Positions 1 to 7,851 of a stretch of 53,680 nucleotides of DNA are shown here, one piece after another. The notes beneath the pieces are model-generated. The model worked only from the letters and a program-made list of their open reading frames with translations. It was not told where the DNA came from and did not search any database. The stretch covers positions 1-53,680 of the forward strand of contig JAYKJB010000138.1 of the NCBI GenBank assembly GCA_035285325.1, read 5' to 3'. Within the stretch, counting starts at the first letter, position 1. Every line of letters begins with the position of its first letter. The stretch comes from Candidatus Sericytochromatia bacterium. GTDB taxonomy: Bacteria > Cyanobacteriota > Sericytochromatia > S15B-MN24 > JAQBPE01. A program made the translations under genes and the position numbers.

Positions 1-50
1 CACGATTAACTGGGCCAGAACCAGTCGTCCTACCATTAGACGAAGGGGGA
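1..50 (-). tRNA. tRNA-Gln(CTG), 3' part cut off by the window edge
   Basis: Read on the minus strand, the D-arm (GTC/GAC) and the anticodon arm (ACTGG / loop TTCTGGC / CCAGT) are complete and give anticodon CTG, which reads the Gln codon CAG. The sequence stops in the first bases of the T-arm. Only 1 nt separates its 5' end from the encoded CCA of the upstream tRNA-Arg, so both come from one precursor. Confidence 0.88.
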
Positions 51-51
51 A

Positions 52-127
52 TGGCGTCCCTGACAGGACTTGAACCTGTGACCTTCTGCTCCGGAGGCAG
101 ACGCTCTATCCACTGAGCTACAGAGAC
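52..127 (-). tRNA. tRNA-Arg(CCG) with encoded CCA
   Basis: The minus strand folds into a full cloverleaf: acceptor GTCTCTG/CAGGGAC with one G-T wobble, anticodon stem TCTGC/GCAGA and loop CTCCGGA, giving anticodon CCG for Arg CGG codons. The discriminator base is G at position 55, followed by an encoded CCA at 52-54. It is the first gene of a two-tRNA transcript with tRNA-Gln. Confidence 0.93.
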
Positions 128-135
128 ACAATATC

Positions 136-164
136 ACTATACTCAAGATCCGTGCCATCGTCCA
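136..164 (-). promoter_or_regulatory. sigma70-type promoter for the tRNA-Arg/tRNA-Gln unit
   Basis: On the minus strand TGGACG (-35, 159-164) and TATAGT (-10, 136-141) are separated by exactly 17 nt. Transcription would start about 2 nt before the 5' end of tRNA-Arg. The same -35 hexamer and spacing recur at 40226-40254. Confidence 0.7.
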
Positions 165-188
165 GCCATCGGGCGGCAAGCTGATATT

Positions 189-217
189 TTCGCTCAAATG
201 TCTGGAGCCGGTACAAT
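189..217 (+). promoter_or_regulatory. possible promoter for the HAD-glucokinase pair
   Basis: TACAAT at 212-217 is a good -10. The -35 candidate TTCGCT (189-194, spacer 17) is poor. The predicted start near 224 would leave a leader of about 27 nt before the GTG chosen for the next gene. Confidence 0.35.
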
Positions 218-250
218 GAAGACCTGGTTGCGATGATGGGAGCGGTGGAC

Positions 251-961
251 GTGCGTTTTTCAGCCGTGTTGTTCGACATGGACGGGGTGGTGTGCGACAA
301 CATGCCCCTCCATCGTGCGGTCTGGAAGGAATTCGCCACGGTGCGGGGCCTCTCTCTGTCCGATGCCGAGTGGCGACGGCTCGATGGCCGGCGGGCCTCT
401 GATATCATCGACACCTTGTTTCCTGAGGCACCTGGGCAGATGCGCCTGGAATTGGCCGAAGCCCGCGAGGCTCTCTATCGTCAGCGACTCGAATCCGCGG
501 TGCTGCATCCGGTCCCGGGCATCCACGCGTTCCTGGCCTGGTTGTCGGAACGCGGGGTTCGCTGCGTAATTGCCACCAGTGCCACGCCTGAAAATGTCGA
601 GCAGGTGCTCGGGCGACTGAATCTGCGAACCGCCTTTGCTGGGCAGGTCACCTCCCACGATGTTCGACGGGGCAAGCCCGACCCGGAAGTGTATCTGAAG
701 GCCGCTGCCAAAGCTGGTTTTCCAGCGTCGTCGTGTCTGGTGGTAGAGGATGCCATTCAGGGCGTGCAGGCCGCCAGGGCCGCCGGAGCGGCGTGCCTGG
801 GCGTTTCTACCAGCGTGGCCCCCGACGGACTGCAGGAGGCCGGGGCGGCCTGGGTGGTTCCTGACTTTGAAAATCTGCTCTCGGCAGGATGGCCCGACGG
901 GGCCGCCTTGGAGGCGCTATTCGTGGCACACACCCTGCATCGCGTGGATGCGGGAACCTGA
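251..961 (+). CDS. HAD-superfamily phosphatase / beta-phosphoglucomutase-like protein
   Basis: All four HAD motifs are visible. DMDGVV near the N-terminus gives the nucleophile Asp and acid Asp, TSAT is motif II, the Lys of GKPDPEVY is motif III, and VVEDA carries the metal-binding acid of motif IV. An alpha-helical cap lies between motifs I and II, as in the beta-phosphoglucomutase/phosphatase subfamily, so the substrate is probably a sugar phosphate. I chose GTG 251 because GGGAG at 238-242 sits 8 nt before it. ATG 233 in the same frame lacks a ribosome site. The glucokinase gene follows after 17 nt, which suggests a shared role in converting glucose-1-phosphate-type sugars to glucose-6-phosphate. 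That role is inferred; the exact substrate cannot be read from the sequence. Confidence 0.85.
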   Translation: MRFSAVLFDMDGVVCDNMPLHRAVWKEFATVRGLSLSDAEWRRLDGRRASDIIDTLFPEAPGQMRLELAEAREALYRQRLESAVLHPVPGIHAFLAWLSERGVRCVIATSATPENVEQVLGRLNLRTAFAGQVTSHDVRRGKPDPEVYLKAAAKAGFPASSCLVVEDAIQGVQAARAAGAACLGVSTSVAPDGLQEAGAAWVVPDFENLLSAGWPDGAALEALFVAHTLHRVDAGT

Positions 962-978
962 AGAAAGGACCTGGAGAC

Positions 979-1983
979 TTGGGCACGCTCAATTTGCTCG
1001 CCGCGGACATCGGCGGAACCAAAGTGGCGCTGGCGTTATTCGAGTGGACGCCGGGCGGCCCCTGGCGGGTGATGGCCGAGGCGCGTTACGTGAGCGCGGA
1101 TCACCCGACTTTTACGGAAATCTTGAAGGATTTTCGCCTTCACCATCCCCAGCCAGTCCAGGCCACGGGACTGGGTATTGCGGGACCCGTCTTCGAACGA
1201 CGCTGCCAGGCCACCAACTTGCCCTGGGTGGTGGACGCCCGGGAACTCGAGGCCAGCCTGCCGTTGGGGCGGGTGGCGCTGATCAATGATTTCAAGGCTG
1301 CGGCGCTGGGGGTTCTTCACATGAAGGAGCCCGACTGGGTCGAACTGAACCCCGGGGTGCCTGAGCCGCGGGCCCCGATTGCCGTGCTGGGCGCCGGAAC
1401 GGGCCTGGGCGAGGCTCTCCTGTTCCATGATGGTCATCGCTACCAGGTGGTCTCGACGGAGGGGGGACACAAGGATTTCGCGCCGCGGAATGAAGAAGAA
1501 ATGGGGCTTTTGCGCTTCATGTTGAAGCGCCACGCCCGCGTCTCCTACGAGCGGTTGTTGAGCGGGGCCGGCATTCGGGCCATCTATGACCATCTGATCG
1601 AGGCTGGCGCGGGCCCCGCGCGGGTAGACTTGCAACGTCGCTTCGAAGCCGAGGACGATGCGGCCCTGATCGCAGGTCATGCCGCCGCGGGCGATGACCC
1701 GGTCTGCATCCAGGCGATGGAGATGTTCACCCGCATTTATGGTGCCGAGGCGGGTAACCTGGCCCTCCAAGTGCTCGCTCGCGGAGGGGTTTACATTGCG
1801 GGGGGCATCGGCCCCAAGAACCTGGCCAGAATGCAAGATGGTCAATTTCAGACGGCCTACCGTCACAAGGGGCGCTTTTCGGATCTGGTGGCCTCGATTC
1901 CGGTGCGGATGGTCATCAACCCCTACGTGGCCTTGGTCGGGGCGGCGGCAGCGGCGGCCGAATTGGAGGCGCAAAGCGGCTGA
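979..1983 (+). CDS. glk: Glucokinase
   Basis: The protein (334 residues from TTG 979) matches the bacterial glucokinase family (PF02685). DIGGTK at residues 10-15 is the phosphate-binding loop, LINDF holds the catalytic Asp104, GAGTGLG is the second nucleotide-binding segment, and STEGGH is the sugar-contacting region. It should phosphorylate glucose with ATP in the cytoplasm. The TTG start is chosen because it puts the conserved N-terminus at residue 5-10 as in relatives, has AAGGA 9 nt upstream, and does not overlap the preceding gene. An ATG at 889 would add a 30-residue tail lying inside the HAD gene. Length is normal for the family. Confidence 0.92.
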   Translation: MGTLNLLAADIGGTKVALALFEWTPGGPWRVMAEARYVSADHPTFTEILKDFRLHHPQPVQATGLGIAGPVFERRCQATNLPWVVDARELEASLPLGRVALINDFKAAALGVLHMKEPDWVELNPGVPEPRAPIAVLGAGTGLGEALLFHDGHRYQVVSTEGGHKDFAPRNEEEMGLLRFMLKRHARVSYERLLSGAGIRAIYDHLIEAGAGPARVDLQRRFEAEDDAALIAGHAAAGDDPVCIQAMEMFTRIYGAEAGNLALQVLARGGVYIAGGIGPKNLARMQDGQFQTAYRHKGRFSDLVASIPVRMVINPYVALVGAAAAAAELEAQSG

Positions 1984-1984
1984 A

Positions 1985-2007
1985 GGCCGCCCCGAACGGG
2001 GGCGGCC
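1985..2007. terminator. hairpin between convergent glk and OPT transporter genes
   Basis: A perfect 9-bp GC-rich stem (GGCCGCCCC at 1985-1993 with GGGGCGGCC at 1999-2007) starts 1 nt after the glk stop. There is no T-run after it on either strand, so intrinsic termination would be inefficient. It may act as a transcript-end stabiliser. Confidence 0.45.
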
Positions 2008-2036
2008 TCCGCTGGTCAGAGAGTCGCTTGGAGGCG

Positions 2037-3980
2037 TCAGGCGGCGCCTATCACCACAAGCAAGGCGATGATCAGGACCGAGGCGATGCTTTCCCCTGCG
2101 ATGATCCCCGACGAGAAGGGGATCGTGTGCCGCTCCGCGGTGGCCGGTCTGGCCTTGGCCAACCACCACGCCGTGAAGGCTCCCAGAAAGATGGCCAGGG
2201 AGTCACTGAACGGCAGCACCAGGGCCAGGCCCAACCCGGTGGGGGAAGGCAGATAACGCTTCAGGGCAGGTCGGTAGTGCTCGATAAAGGTGATGACCAC
2301 GCCGACGGTGATCGTGAACGCTGCCAGTTTCAGGGCTGACGGAGGCAACGCCGACAAGCCGCGCGCCAGAGCTTCTGCGGTGGCCTTCCAAACCAGGGCG
2401 CCGGGAGCTGCAAATTTGTCGCCCAACACCGACGCGTTCGGGACCAGCAGGAAGTAGGCCGGGATGCAAAAGAGGGTACCGGCCAACACGCCGTACATCT
2501 GAGCCAGAAATTGCTGTCTGGGATTCGCGCCCAGCAGGTAGCCGCTCTTCAGATCGGTCAGAAGGTCCGCCGAGTGGATGGCCGCCCCCGCGGTGACGTT
2601 GGCCGTCATCAGGTTGGTGATGGGTTGGCCCGGCGCCAGGGCGCCGTAGGTAAGTTGGGTGACCTTGCCCATCGCGCCCGTCGGCGAGATGTCGGTTTCG
2701 CCCGTGACGCGCGAGACGACCATCGACAAGACGACGGCCAGCAACACGGCCAGGATGGCCATGGCCCAGTGAATCTTGAAGAGCCAAACCTGGAGGATGA
2801 CGCAGGCGATCGCCCCACCCGTAAAGCCATACAGGAACCAGGAGCCGGGCACCTCGATGCTGGCCTGGCGGGCATCCATTTGCTTCTCAGAGGCGGGTTT
2901 GAACACCTCCGTGATGCCGGAAAAACCGCGAGCCAACGAAGGCCAGATCAGGCCCAATCCCACCAGGGTGGAGACGACGAGCATGCCGGTGCCAGGCCAG
3001 GTGGTCCAGGCGGCCACTTGCTTCAGGCCCCCCTCGATCACCTTTCCGTTCGCGACCACGTGGTTCTGGATGAGCCACGGGGCGATCACGAACCAGTTCA
3101 ACACGGACCCGATCAGCACGCTGACCCCGGTCCGCATCCCGATGATGGCGCCCGCCGCATAGAGCAACAGGCTCACGTTGAGCCCGAGGGTCAGCTTTTG
3201 CCAGTTGATTCCTTGAAACTGATAGGCGGTCTGGTCGGCCGGAATCTGATTGGGCAACGACAGGAAGGCCAAACCTTTGAGCGCGGTGTACTTCTCGACC
3301 AGCACGGGGTGCAGGTCTTTGAAGTAGGAGACGACGGCGCCGATCACCCCGCCGATTCCCAAAGACTTCGCCTTCGCCAGCGCCACCTCCCCGTGGCCGT
3401 GCAGGCTCTTGATGGTCTCGGCTGCGGCGATGCCGCTCGGGAAAGGCAACTGATCGATGTTGATCATCTGACGCTTCATGGGAATCGCAATGAACACGCC
3501 CATGATCGAGATGGCACCGATCCAGAGGAACAGGTGAAAGGGTGTCAGCACCGTTCCATTCAGGAGCAACAAGGCGGGAATGGCACTGGTGAGCCCGGCT
3601 GATGCCATGAACCCGGCTGCGGAACTCACGGACTGCATGGCATTGTTTTCCAGGTCGGTGAATTCGCCACCCGGCAACACGTGTTCAAACAGACGGAAGA
3701 TCGCGTAGGCCAGAATCCCCGCCGTGATCGTGACGCCGAAGCCCCAGCCGGTCTTGAGTCCCACGTAGAGATTCGAGACCGACATCACGCCGCCGATCAG
3801 CATTCCCATCAAGACGGCCCGAATCGTCAGCTGCTTCACATTTCCGCGGTAAACGTGGTCGTACCAGTAGGCCTCCCGGTCGTCCGGGGACAGTTCCGCC
3901 ATGTGCCGTAAGGCGGCTTCAATCTCAGAGGCAGGCGTGGACGTGCCGTGAGGGGGATGCGGATGCGATTCAGCGGTCAT
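2037..3980 (-). CDS. OPT-family oligopeptide transporter
   Basis: This 647-residue protein has a hydrophilic N-terminus of about 45 residues followed by many hydrophobic helices, beginning around MLIGGVMSVSNLYVGLKTGW. That segment, with the conserved GLKTGW and PFPSG (in DQLPFPSGIAAAETIKSL), is characteristic of the OPT family (PF03169), which moves oligopeptides or metal-chelate compounds across the inner membrane by secondary transport. The substrate is not predictable here. ATG 3980 is supported by GAGGTAG a few bases upstream. The gene is isolated on the reverse strand, convergent with glk and divergent from the small membrane protein gene at 4084, with which it shares a promoter region of about 100 nt. 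Confidence 0.9.
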   Translation of the reverse strand: MTAESHPHPPHGTSTPASEIEAALRHMAELSPDDREAYWYDHVYRGNVKQLTIRAVLMGMLIGGVMSVSNLYVGLKTGWGFGVTITAGILAYAIFRLFEHVLPGGEFTDLENNAMQSVSSAAGFMASAGLTSAIPALLLLNGTVLTPFHLFLWIGAISIMGVFIAIPMKRQMINIDQLPFPSGIAAAETIKSLHGHGEVALAKAKSLGIGGVIGAVVSYFKDLHPVLVEKYTALKGLAFLSLPNQIPADQTAYQFQGINWQKLTLGLNVSLLLYAAGAIIGMRTGVSVLIGSVLNWFVIAPWLIQNHVVANGKVIEGGLKQVAAWTTWPGTGMLVVSTLVGLGLIWPSLARGFSGITEVFKPASEKQMDARQASIEVPGSWFLYGFTGGAIACVILQVWLFKIHWAMAILAVLLAVVLSMVVSRVTGETDISPTGAMGKVTQLTYGALAPGQPITNLMTANVTAGAAIHSADLLTDLKSGYLLGANPRQQFLAQMYGVLAGTLFCIPAYFLLVPNASVLGDKFAAPGALVWKATAEALARGLSALPPSALKLAAFTITVGVVITFIEHYRPALKRYLPSPTGLGLALVLPFSDSLAIFLGAFTAWWLAKARPATAERHTIPFSSGIIAGESIASVLIIALLVVIGAA

Positions 3981-4083
3981 GGGCTACCTCAGGTGGGGAT
4001 TCAAGATTCGAACCGCGCGCCAGTGGCCACGGTCAGGGCCATTTTACCCAATTGAACCCACCATCCGGCGACGTTTTGGTAGC

Positions 4084-4443
4084 ATGAGGGGCATGGCGAT
4101 CGACCCTTTGGCTCCTGCCCATCTTTCTGCTTGCCTGGCCGCGATGGCCTTGGCGGCTCCTCTCGTGGTCGCTTTGCTGCTCTACGACGCGCGCTGGATT
4201 GGCCTGAGCTGGCGAGCCGGGCAGCGTCCTCCTTGGGGCACCTGGGTCCGCATCGGAGCGGCCTTGCTGTGCCACGGCGGAGCTTGGCTGCTGGCGACCC
4301 AAGGCCCTCATTGGCCGGCAGCCAGGACCATCTGGTGGATGCACATGTTGCTCGACCCAGGCCTCAGCCTGTACGCCTTGGGCTTGTGGGAACTCGCGCG
4401 TCGGGTCCTGTCGGCGCCAGAAGTCTCGGCCCGCGCACGCTGA
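4084..4443 (+). CDS. small integral membrane protein, unknown
   Basis: I do not recognise a family. About 119 residues contain three hydrophobic stretches likely to span the membrane: LSACLAAMALAAPLVVALLL, a segment around VRIGAALLCHGGAWLLA, and one around MLLDPGLSLYALGLW. The C-terminus is short and basic. ATG 4084 or ATG 4093 are both possible starts; GAGGGG lies just before 4093. The longer open frame from 3979 would overlap the transporter start and is unlikely. Coding is supported only by the hydrophobic pattern and codon bias, so confidence is moderate. Confidence 0.5.
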   Translation: MRGMAIDPLAPAHLSACLAAMALAAPLVVALLLYDARWIGLSWRAGQRPPWGTWVRIGAALLCHGGAWLLATQGPHWPAARTIWWMHMLLDPGLSLYALGLWELARRVLSAPEVSARAR

Positions 4444-4528
4444 AGCCAGCGGTGCCGGATCTGCTAAACTTGGAGAGTGGGCTTGGATTCGGGCCATTCA
4501 GACGGCCTTGAGCCTCAGAGGAGGGGCG

Positions 4529-4801
4529 GTGCTCGACCCAGATGACCAGGTGGCCTTGGAGGCCTCCGTTCGCGCCTCGGTTCTTCAGGTGAGTGACGTC
4601 CAAGCCTTTGATGTGACGGTTGAGGCGGTCTCCGGCATTTGCGCGCGAGTTCGTGTGGCCGACACTGCCGGTGCTCTCACCCCGCTGATGGGCTTCGCGA
4701 GCAAGCAATCCGGGGAATGGTGTGTTCTCTCGCTTGGAACAGGCTTCGAAACGGCCTTCTATCACCAGCATGGGATCCCGGCTGCGTTGCAGTTGGGGTG
4801 A
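4529..4801 (+). CDS. hypothetical protein
   Basis: A 90-residue protein with no family I can name. It is acidic and has alternating beta-type segments (DVTVEAV, ICARVRVAD). GTG 4529 is preceded 4 nt away by a strong AGGAGG (4519-4524), which decides the start over the in-frame TTG at 4508. The stop at 4799-4801 is followed by the next gene's ATG after 26 nt, so the two may be co-transcribed. No signal peptide or membrane segment is visible. Confidence 0.55.
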   Translation: MLDPDDQVALEASVRASVLQVSDVQAFDVTVEAVSGICARVRVADTAGALTPLMGFASKQSGEWCVLSLGTGFETAFYHQHGIPAALQLG

Positions 4802-4827
4802 AGATTCTCTCCGTAAAGGACGATCAG

Positions 4828-5349
4828 ATGCTCAAAATTCAACATCCCGCCGCCATTGTTCGTGACCGCCAAAAGGGGGTGAACAACTGGGAGTCTGTTC
4901 GCCTCTATCGTTACGCCAACGGCGTCGAACTCCAGATCCTGGTGGGGCATCTGCCTCATGGTGAACTGCAATCCGCCGTGAGCGCCAACCGCGCGCTGAC
5001 CTTCGAGAAATCGGACAAGGAGGCCGTGTTGCGTTTTGGGGACGCGCCGCTCCCCATGGTCGATTTTCTCTCTGGCGCGCGGATCGAACAGGAGACCGCG
5101 AACACCTTCGTGCTCGATGAATGTCGCTTTCTGCCGTCGGTGCAAGCCCCCGTGCGTCAGGGCAGCGTGACCCAGCCGCTTCAAGCGGATGGCAACTTGT
5201 TGACGGCTGTCTTCTCAGATGGGACACGCGTGGAAGTGGAACCTCACGGAAATCACGGTCACGTGCGCGCCCTGCGAGACGGCAAACCACTCCGTTGTTT
5301 CTTCAATGGCAAGGACAACGTGTTGGACGTGTTCGGCCTGGCCGATTGA
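4828..5349 (+). CDS. hypothetical protein, repeated beta-strand type
   Basis: A 173-residue soluble protein of unknown family. Several segments look like paired beta strands (VELQILVGHL, GTRVEVEPHG, GHVRALRDGK), and the C-terminus ends in NVLDVFGLAD. ATG 4828 has AAAGGA at 4815-4820 with 7-nt spacing, and it starts downstream of the previous stop. A longer frame opens at 4639 but would run through that upstream gene. The protein lies between an unknown gene and a histidine kinase gene; nothing ties it to either. Confidence 0.6.
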   Translation: MLKIQHPAAIVRDRQKGVNNWESVRLYRYANGVELQILVGHLPHGELQSAVSANRALTFEKSDKEAVLRFGDAPLPMVDFLSGARIEQETANTFVLDECRFLPSVQAPVRQGSVTQPLQADGNLLTAVFSDGTRVEVEPHGNHGHVRALRDGKPLRCFFNGKDNVLDVFGLAD

Positions 5350-5390
5350 GTTTCGGAATCTCCCACTGAGACTCCCGCAGGTCTAGCGCG

Positions 5391-6314
5391 ATGCGCATGC
5401 CTCCCAAGCGTCCCTCCACCGCCGCGCCCATCATCTATGGCGTGGCGCTCGTGCTGGTCACGCTGATCCTGACGGTGATGTACAACCTGGCGCTGGTCAC
5501 CGACTGGTTTCGCGACAGGCAAGGACCGATTCAAGGGCTCGCCCCCACCCTGGGGTTGGTGCTGGGGTGGGCTCTCGGTCTTGCGGTCATGGTGGGGTTG
5601 ATCCTGTTCATCATCTCCCTGGCCAAGCAAATCCGGTTGAACCAGCAGCAGCAAAATTTCATCGACAGTGTGACCCACGAGTTGAAAAGCCCATTGACGT
5701 CATTGAAACTGCATCTGGAGACGATGCAGCGGCGAACCCTCACGGAGGAGCAGGCGGCCCAGTTTACCTGCACCATGCTCGCCGATGTCGATCGGTTGGA
5801 CCAGTTGATTGACCACGTCCTGGAGGCCGCACGGGCCGAAGCCAGGCGCCGTCCCATCGCCGTTTCCCCCCTGGATCTTGATGGGCACGTGCGAGACCTG
5901 GTGGAACGCCTGATTCAGCGCCACGGGCTGGACGGTTCAGCCGTGCGGATCGAAGGGCAGGTGGGAACCATTCAGACCGATGTGGTGGCGCTCGACCTCG
6001 CGCTCACCAACCTGCTCGAAAATGCGGTCAAGTATTCATTGGACAGCGTCCAGATCACGGTTCGGATGGAAGCTGGCCCTCGCGGTGTCACCATCGCCGT
6101 TTCGGATACCGGGGTTGGCATCCCCAAAGGGCAGTTGCGTCGCATCTTTCACCGCTTCCACCGGGTCGGCAACGAGTCTACTCGGATCCGGCAAGGAACG
6201 GGCCTGGGGTTGTTCATCGCGCAGGAAAGTGTGCGTGCGTTGCGTGGCAAGCTGCGAGCGGCCAGCCCGGGCGAAAATCGGGGCAGCGTCTTCACGCTGA
6301 CCTTGCCCAGGTGA
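5391..6314 (+). CDS. sensor histidine kinase, two transmembrane segments
   Basis: Residues 13-35 and 52-77 are membrane helices with only a short loop between them, so there is almost no periplasmic sensor domain. The HisKA segment THELKSPLTS carries the phospho-accepting His96. The ATPase domain has the N-box TNLLENAVKYS, the G1 box DTGVGIP and the G2 box GTGLGL. I see no HAMP, PAS or GAF domain; a short coiled linker (QIRLNQQQQ) joins the membrane to HisKA. Such kinases often sense the membrane itself or a partner protein. The response regulator gene begins 5 nt after the stop, so the pair is a cognate two-component system. The stimulus is unknown. Confidence 0.92.
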   Translation: MRMPPKRPSTAAPIIYGVALVLVTLILTVMYNLALVTDWFRDRQGPIQGLAPTLGLVLGWALGLAVMVGLILFIISLAKQIRLNQQQQNFIDSVTHELKSPLTSLKLHLETMQRRTLTEEQAAQFTCTMLADVDRLDQLIDHVLEAARAEARRRPIAVSPLDLDGHVRDLVERLIQRHGLDGSAVRIEGQVGTIQTDVVALDLALTNLLENAVKYSLDSVQITVRMEAGPRGVTIAVSDTGVGIPKGQLRRIFHRFHRVGNESTRIRQGTGLGLFIAQESVRALRGKLRAASPGENRGSVFTLTLPR

Positions 6315-6319
6315 ACGAG

Positions 6320-7027
6320 ATGGCGAGATTGCTGCTGGTGGAAGATGAAGACCACATCGCGCAGGGGCTCCGCTTCAACCTCGAACTGGATGGTCACGTC
6401 GTCACCTGGTTGCGGGATGGACGGCAGGCTCACGAGGTCCTGTTCGACCGCCAGGAGGCGTTCGACCTGATTGTCCTGGACCTGATGTTGCCTGGGATTT
6501 CCGGCTCTGACCTGTGTCGTGCCTTACGGACCACGGGCAATTACACGCCGGTGCTCATGCTGACGGCCAAACAGCACGAAAAAGACAAGGTTCAGGGGCT
6601 TCAGGTCGGTGCGGACGACTATGTGACCAAGCCCTTCAATCTGGAGGAGTTGCTGGCCCGCATCGAGGGGTTGCTGCGCCGCAGAGCCTGGGAGGCCCAG
6701 CGCCCACTGGCCAAGGAGGCGCAGGATGATCGACTGGTGTTCGCCAACGTGGTGATCGATTTCGCGCGACACGAAGCTACAGTGGCGGGGCAAGAGATCA
6801 ACCTTACCCCGATCGAGATGGCCATGATGAAGGCCTTCAAGGCTCACGAGGGTCGCGTCCTTTCCCGGGAAGATCTCTTGCGCGAAGCCTGGGGGACGGA
6901 GGCTTCCATCACGACTCGCACCGTGGACAACTTCATCTTGCGTTTGAGGAAGCTGTTTGAGCCCGACCCGGCGCACCCTGTGTACATTCGCTCGGTGCGG
7001 GGTCGTGGCTACAAGTTTGTCCGATGA
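6320..7027 (+). CDS. OmpR/PhoB-family response regulator
   Basis: The receiver domain (residues 1-115) has the acidic pair in VEDED, the phospho-acceptor Asp54 in VLDLMLPG, the Thr of LTAKQ and the Lys of KPFNLEEL. The C-terminal winged helix ends with the family signature RSVRGRGYKF. It should bind DNA when phosphorylated by the kinase encoded immediately upstream. ATG 6320 is chosen because AGGTGA at 6308-6313 gives a proper ribosome site. GTG 6311 would overlap the kinase stop but has no site. The next small gene starts 21 nt downstream and may belong to the same transcript. Confidence 0.93.
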   Translation: MARLLLVEDEDHIAQGLRFNLELDGHVVTWLRDGRQAHEVLFDRQEAFDLIVLDLMLPGISGSDLCRALRTTGNYTPVLMLTAKQHEKDKVQGLQVGADDYVTKPFNLEELLARIEGLLRRRAWEAQRPLAKEAQDDRLVFANVVIDFARHEATVAGQEINLTPIEMAMMKAFKAHEGRVLSREDLLREAWGTEASITTRTVDNFILRLRKLFEPDPAHPVYIRSVRGRGYKFVR

Positions 7028-7048
7028 ATTGATGAAAGAGGCCATCAC

Positions 7049-7246
7049 GTGCTGACAACCGCCATCACGGCCGCCATTGTTTCGTTGCTGAACCTCTTTG
7101 GCGTGTCACCTGAACCCATGCTGATCGGCGCCATCTGGATTGCCGTCAAAGCGCTGGTCGTGGCCACTGGCCTCGCCGTTGGGGGCAGCTTGCTGGGGGT
7201 GACCGGGAAAATGAAACGCTGGGGGCGTGACAAGCCTCAAAACTGA
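7049..7246 (+). CDS. small two-helix membrane protein, unknown
   Basis: A 65-residue peptide with two hydrophobic stretches (around ITAAIVSLLNLFGV and AIWIAVKALVVATGLAVGG) and a basic C-terminal tail (KMKRWGRDKPQN), typical of a small inner-membrane protein. GTG 7049 has AAAGAGG upstream. It follows the response regulator by 21 nt. No family is recognised, and an accidental open frame cannot be excluded in such GC-rich DNA. Confidence 0.4.
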   Translation: MLTTAITAAIVSLLNLFGVSPEPMLIGAIWIAVKALVVATGLAVGGSLLGVTGKMKRWGRDKPQN

Positions 7247-7260
7247 GCAATGGCCCAGTT

Positions 7261-7800
7261 TCAAACCTTGGCAGGTTCGGCGGGTCTGGCGTCGCCCTCG
7301 GCTCGTTTGCGGACGGAGGCTTCCAGTGGCCCCATCAACCTCGGAAAGCGCCCCCGCAGCTGATCCCAGGCCCACAAGAGATCCTTTTCGATGGCCTGAC
7401 GCTGGTCGTTGGGCAGCTTCATGGCTTTCTCAAAGGCCTTGGCTTGGCCGCGCGGATCGGCCGCACCCGAAATCAGTTCCCCGATTTCGGGGTGGCGAGC
7501 CAGAAAGTTTTCCTTGAGCCGCATGAACTCGGTTTGCAACTTCAAGCCTTCTTGCGGAGGTAGGCGCCGCATGGCCGCCTGTAGCGCCTCTTGGCGCTCA
7601 GGTCTGACATCGAACTCCTCGAAGCGGGCGGCCAGAAGCGGGTAACTCTTTCGGAGTTTCTTGAGCATTCGCTGCTGATAGGCCTCCCCCATCAGGCGCG
7701 CGGCCTGAGGTCCCCAGCGTTTCCGCGTGGCAAAGGCCGCCAGGGTCAACCCGAGAAGGACGCCACCCAAAATGACCCACACGTTGGTCCACAAATCCAT
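7261..7800 (-). CDS. membrane-anchored hypothetical protein
   Basis: A 179-residue protein with one N-terminal membrane helix (VWVILGGVLLGLTLAAFA) followed by a charged, predominantly helical cytoplasmic part rich in Arg, Lys, Glu and Leu. I do not recognise a family. It lies 51 nt downstream of oleD on the same strand with no clear terminator between them, so it could be the last gene of the lipid operon. GGGGTG about 9 nt before ATG 7800 is a modest ribosome site. A membrane anchor would suit a complex that handles hydrophobic acyl chains, but that is inference from position only. Confidence 0.65.
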   Translation of the reverse strand: MDLWTNVWVILGGVLLGLTLAAFATRKRWGPQAARLMGEAYQQRMLKKLRKSYPLLAARFEEFDVRPERQEALQAAMRRLPPQEGLKLQTEFMRLKENFLARHPEIGELISGAADPRGQAKAFEKAMKLPNDQRQAIEKDLLWAWDQLRGRFPRLMGPLEASVRKRAEGDARPAEPAKV

Positions 7801-7851
7801 GCGATTTTTTCACCCCGTTTTGCACTTCCAAAAATCATGCTACCGCTTGTG

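Noticed and set aside
1036-2169. 377-residue minus-strand open frame opposite glk
   Set aside because: It overlaps glucokinase on the other strand and shows only low-complexity His/Arg/Gly composition.
2511-3602. 363-residue plus-strand open frame opposite the OPT transporter
   Set aside because: Rich in Asp, His, Gln and Arg, as expected from the complement of membrane-helix codons; no recognisable domain.
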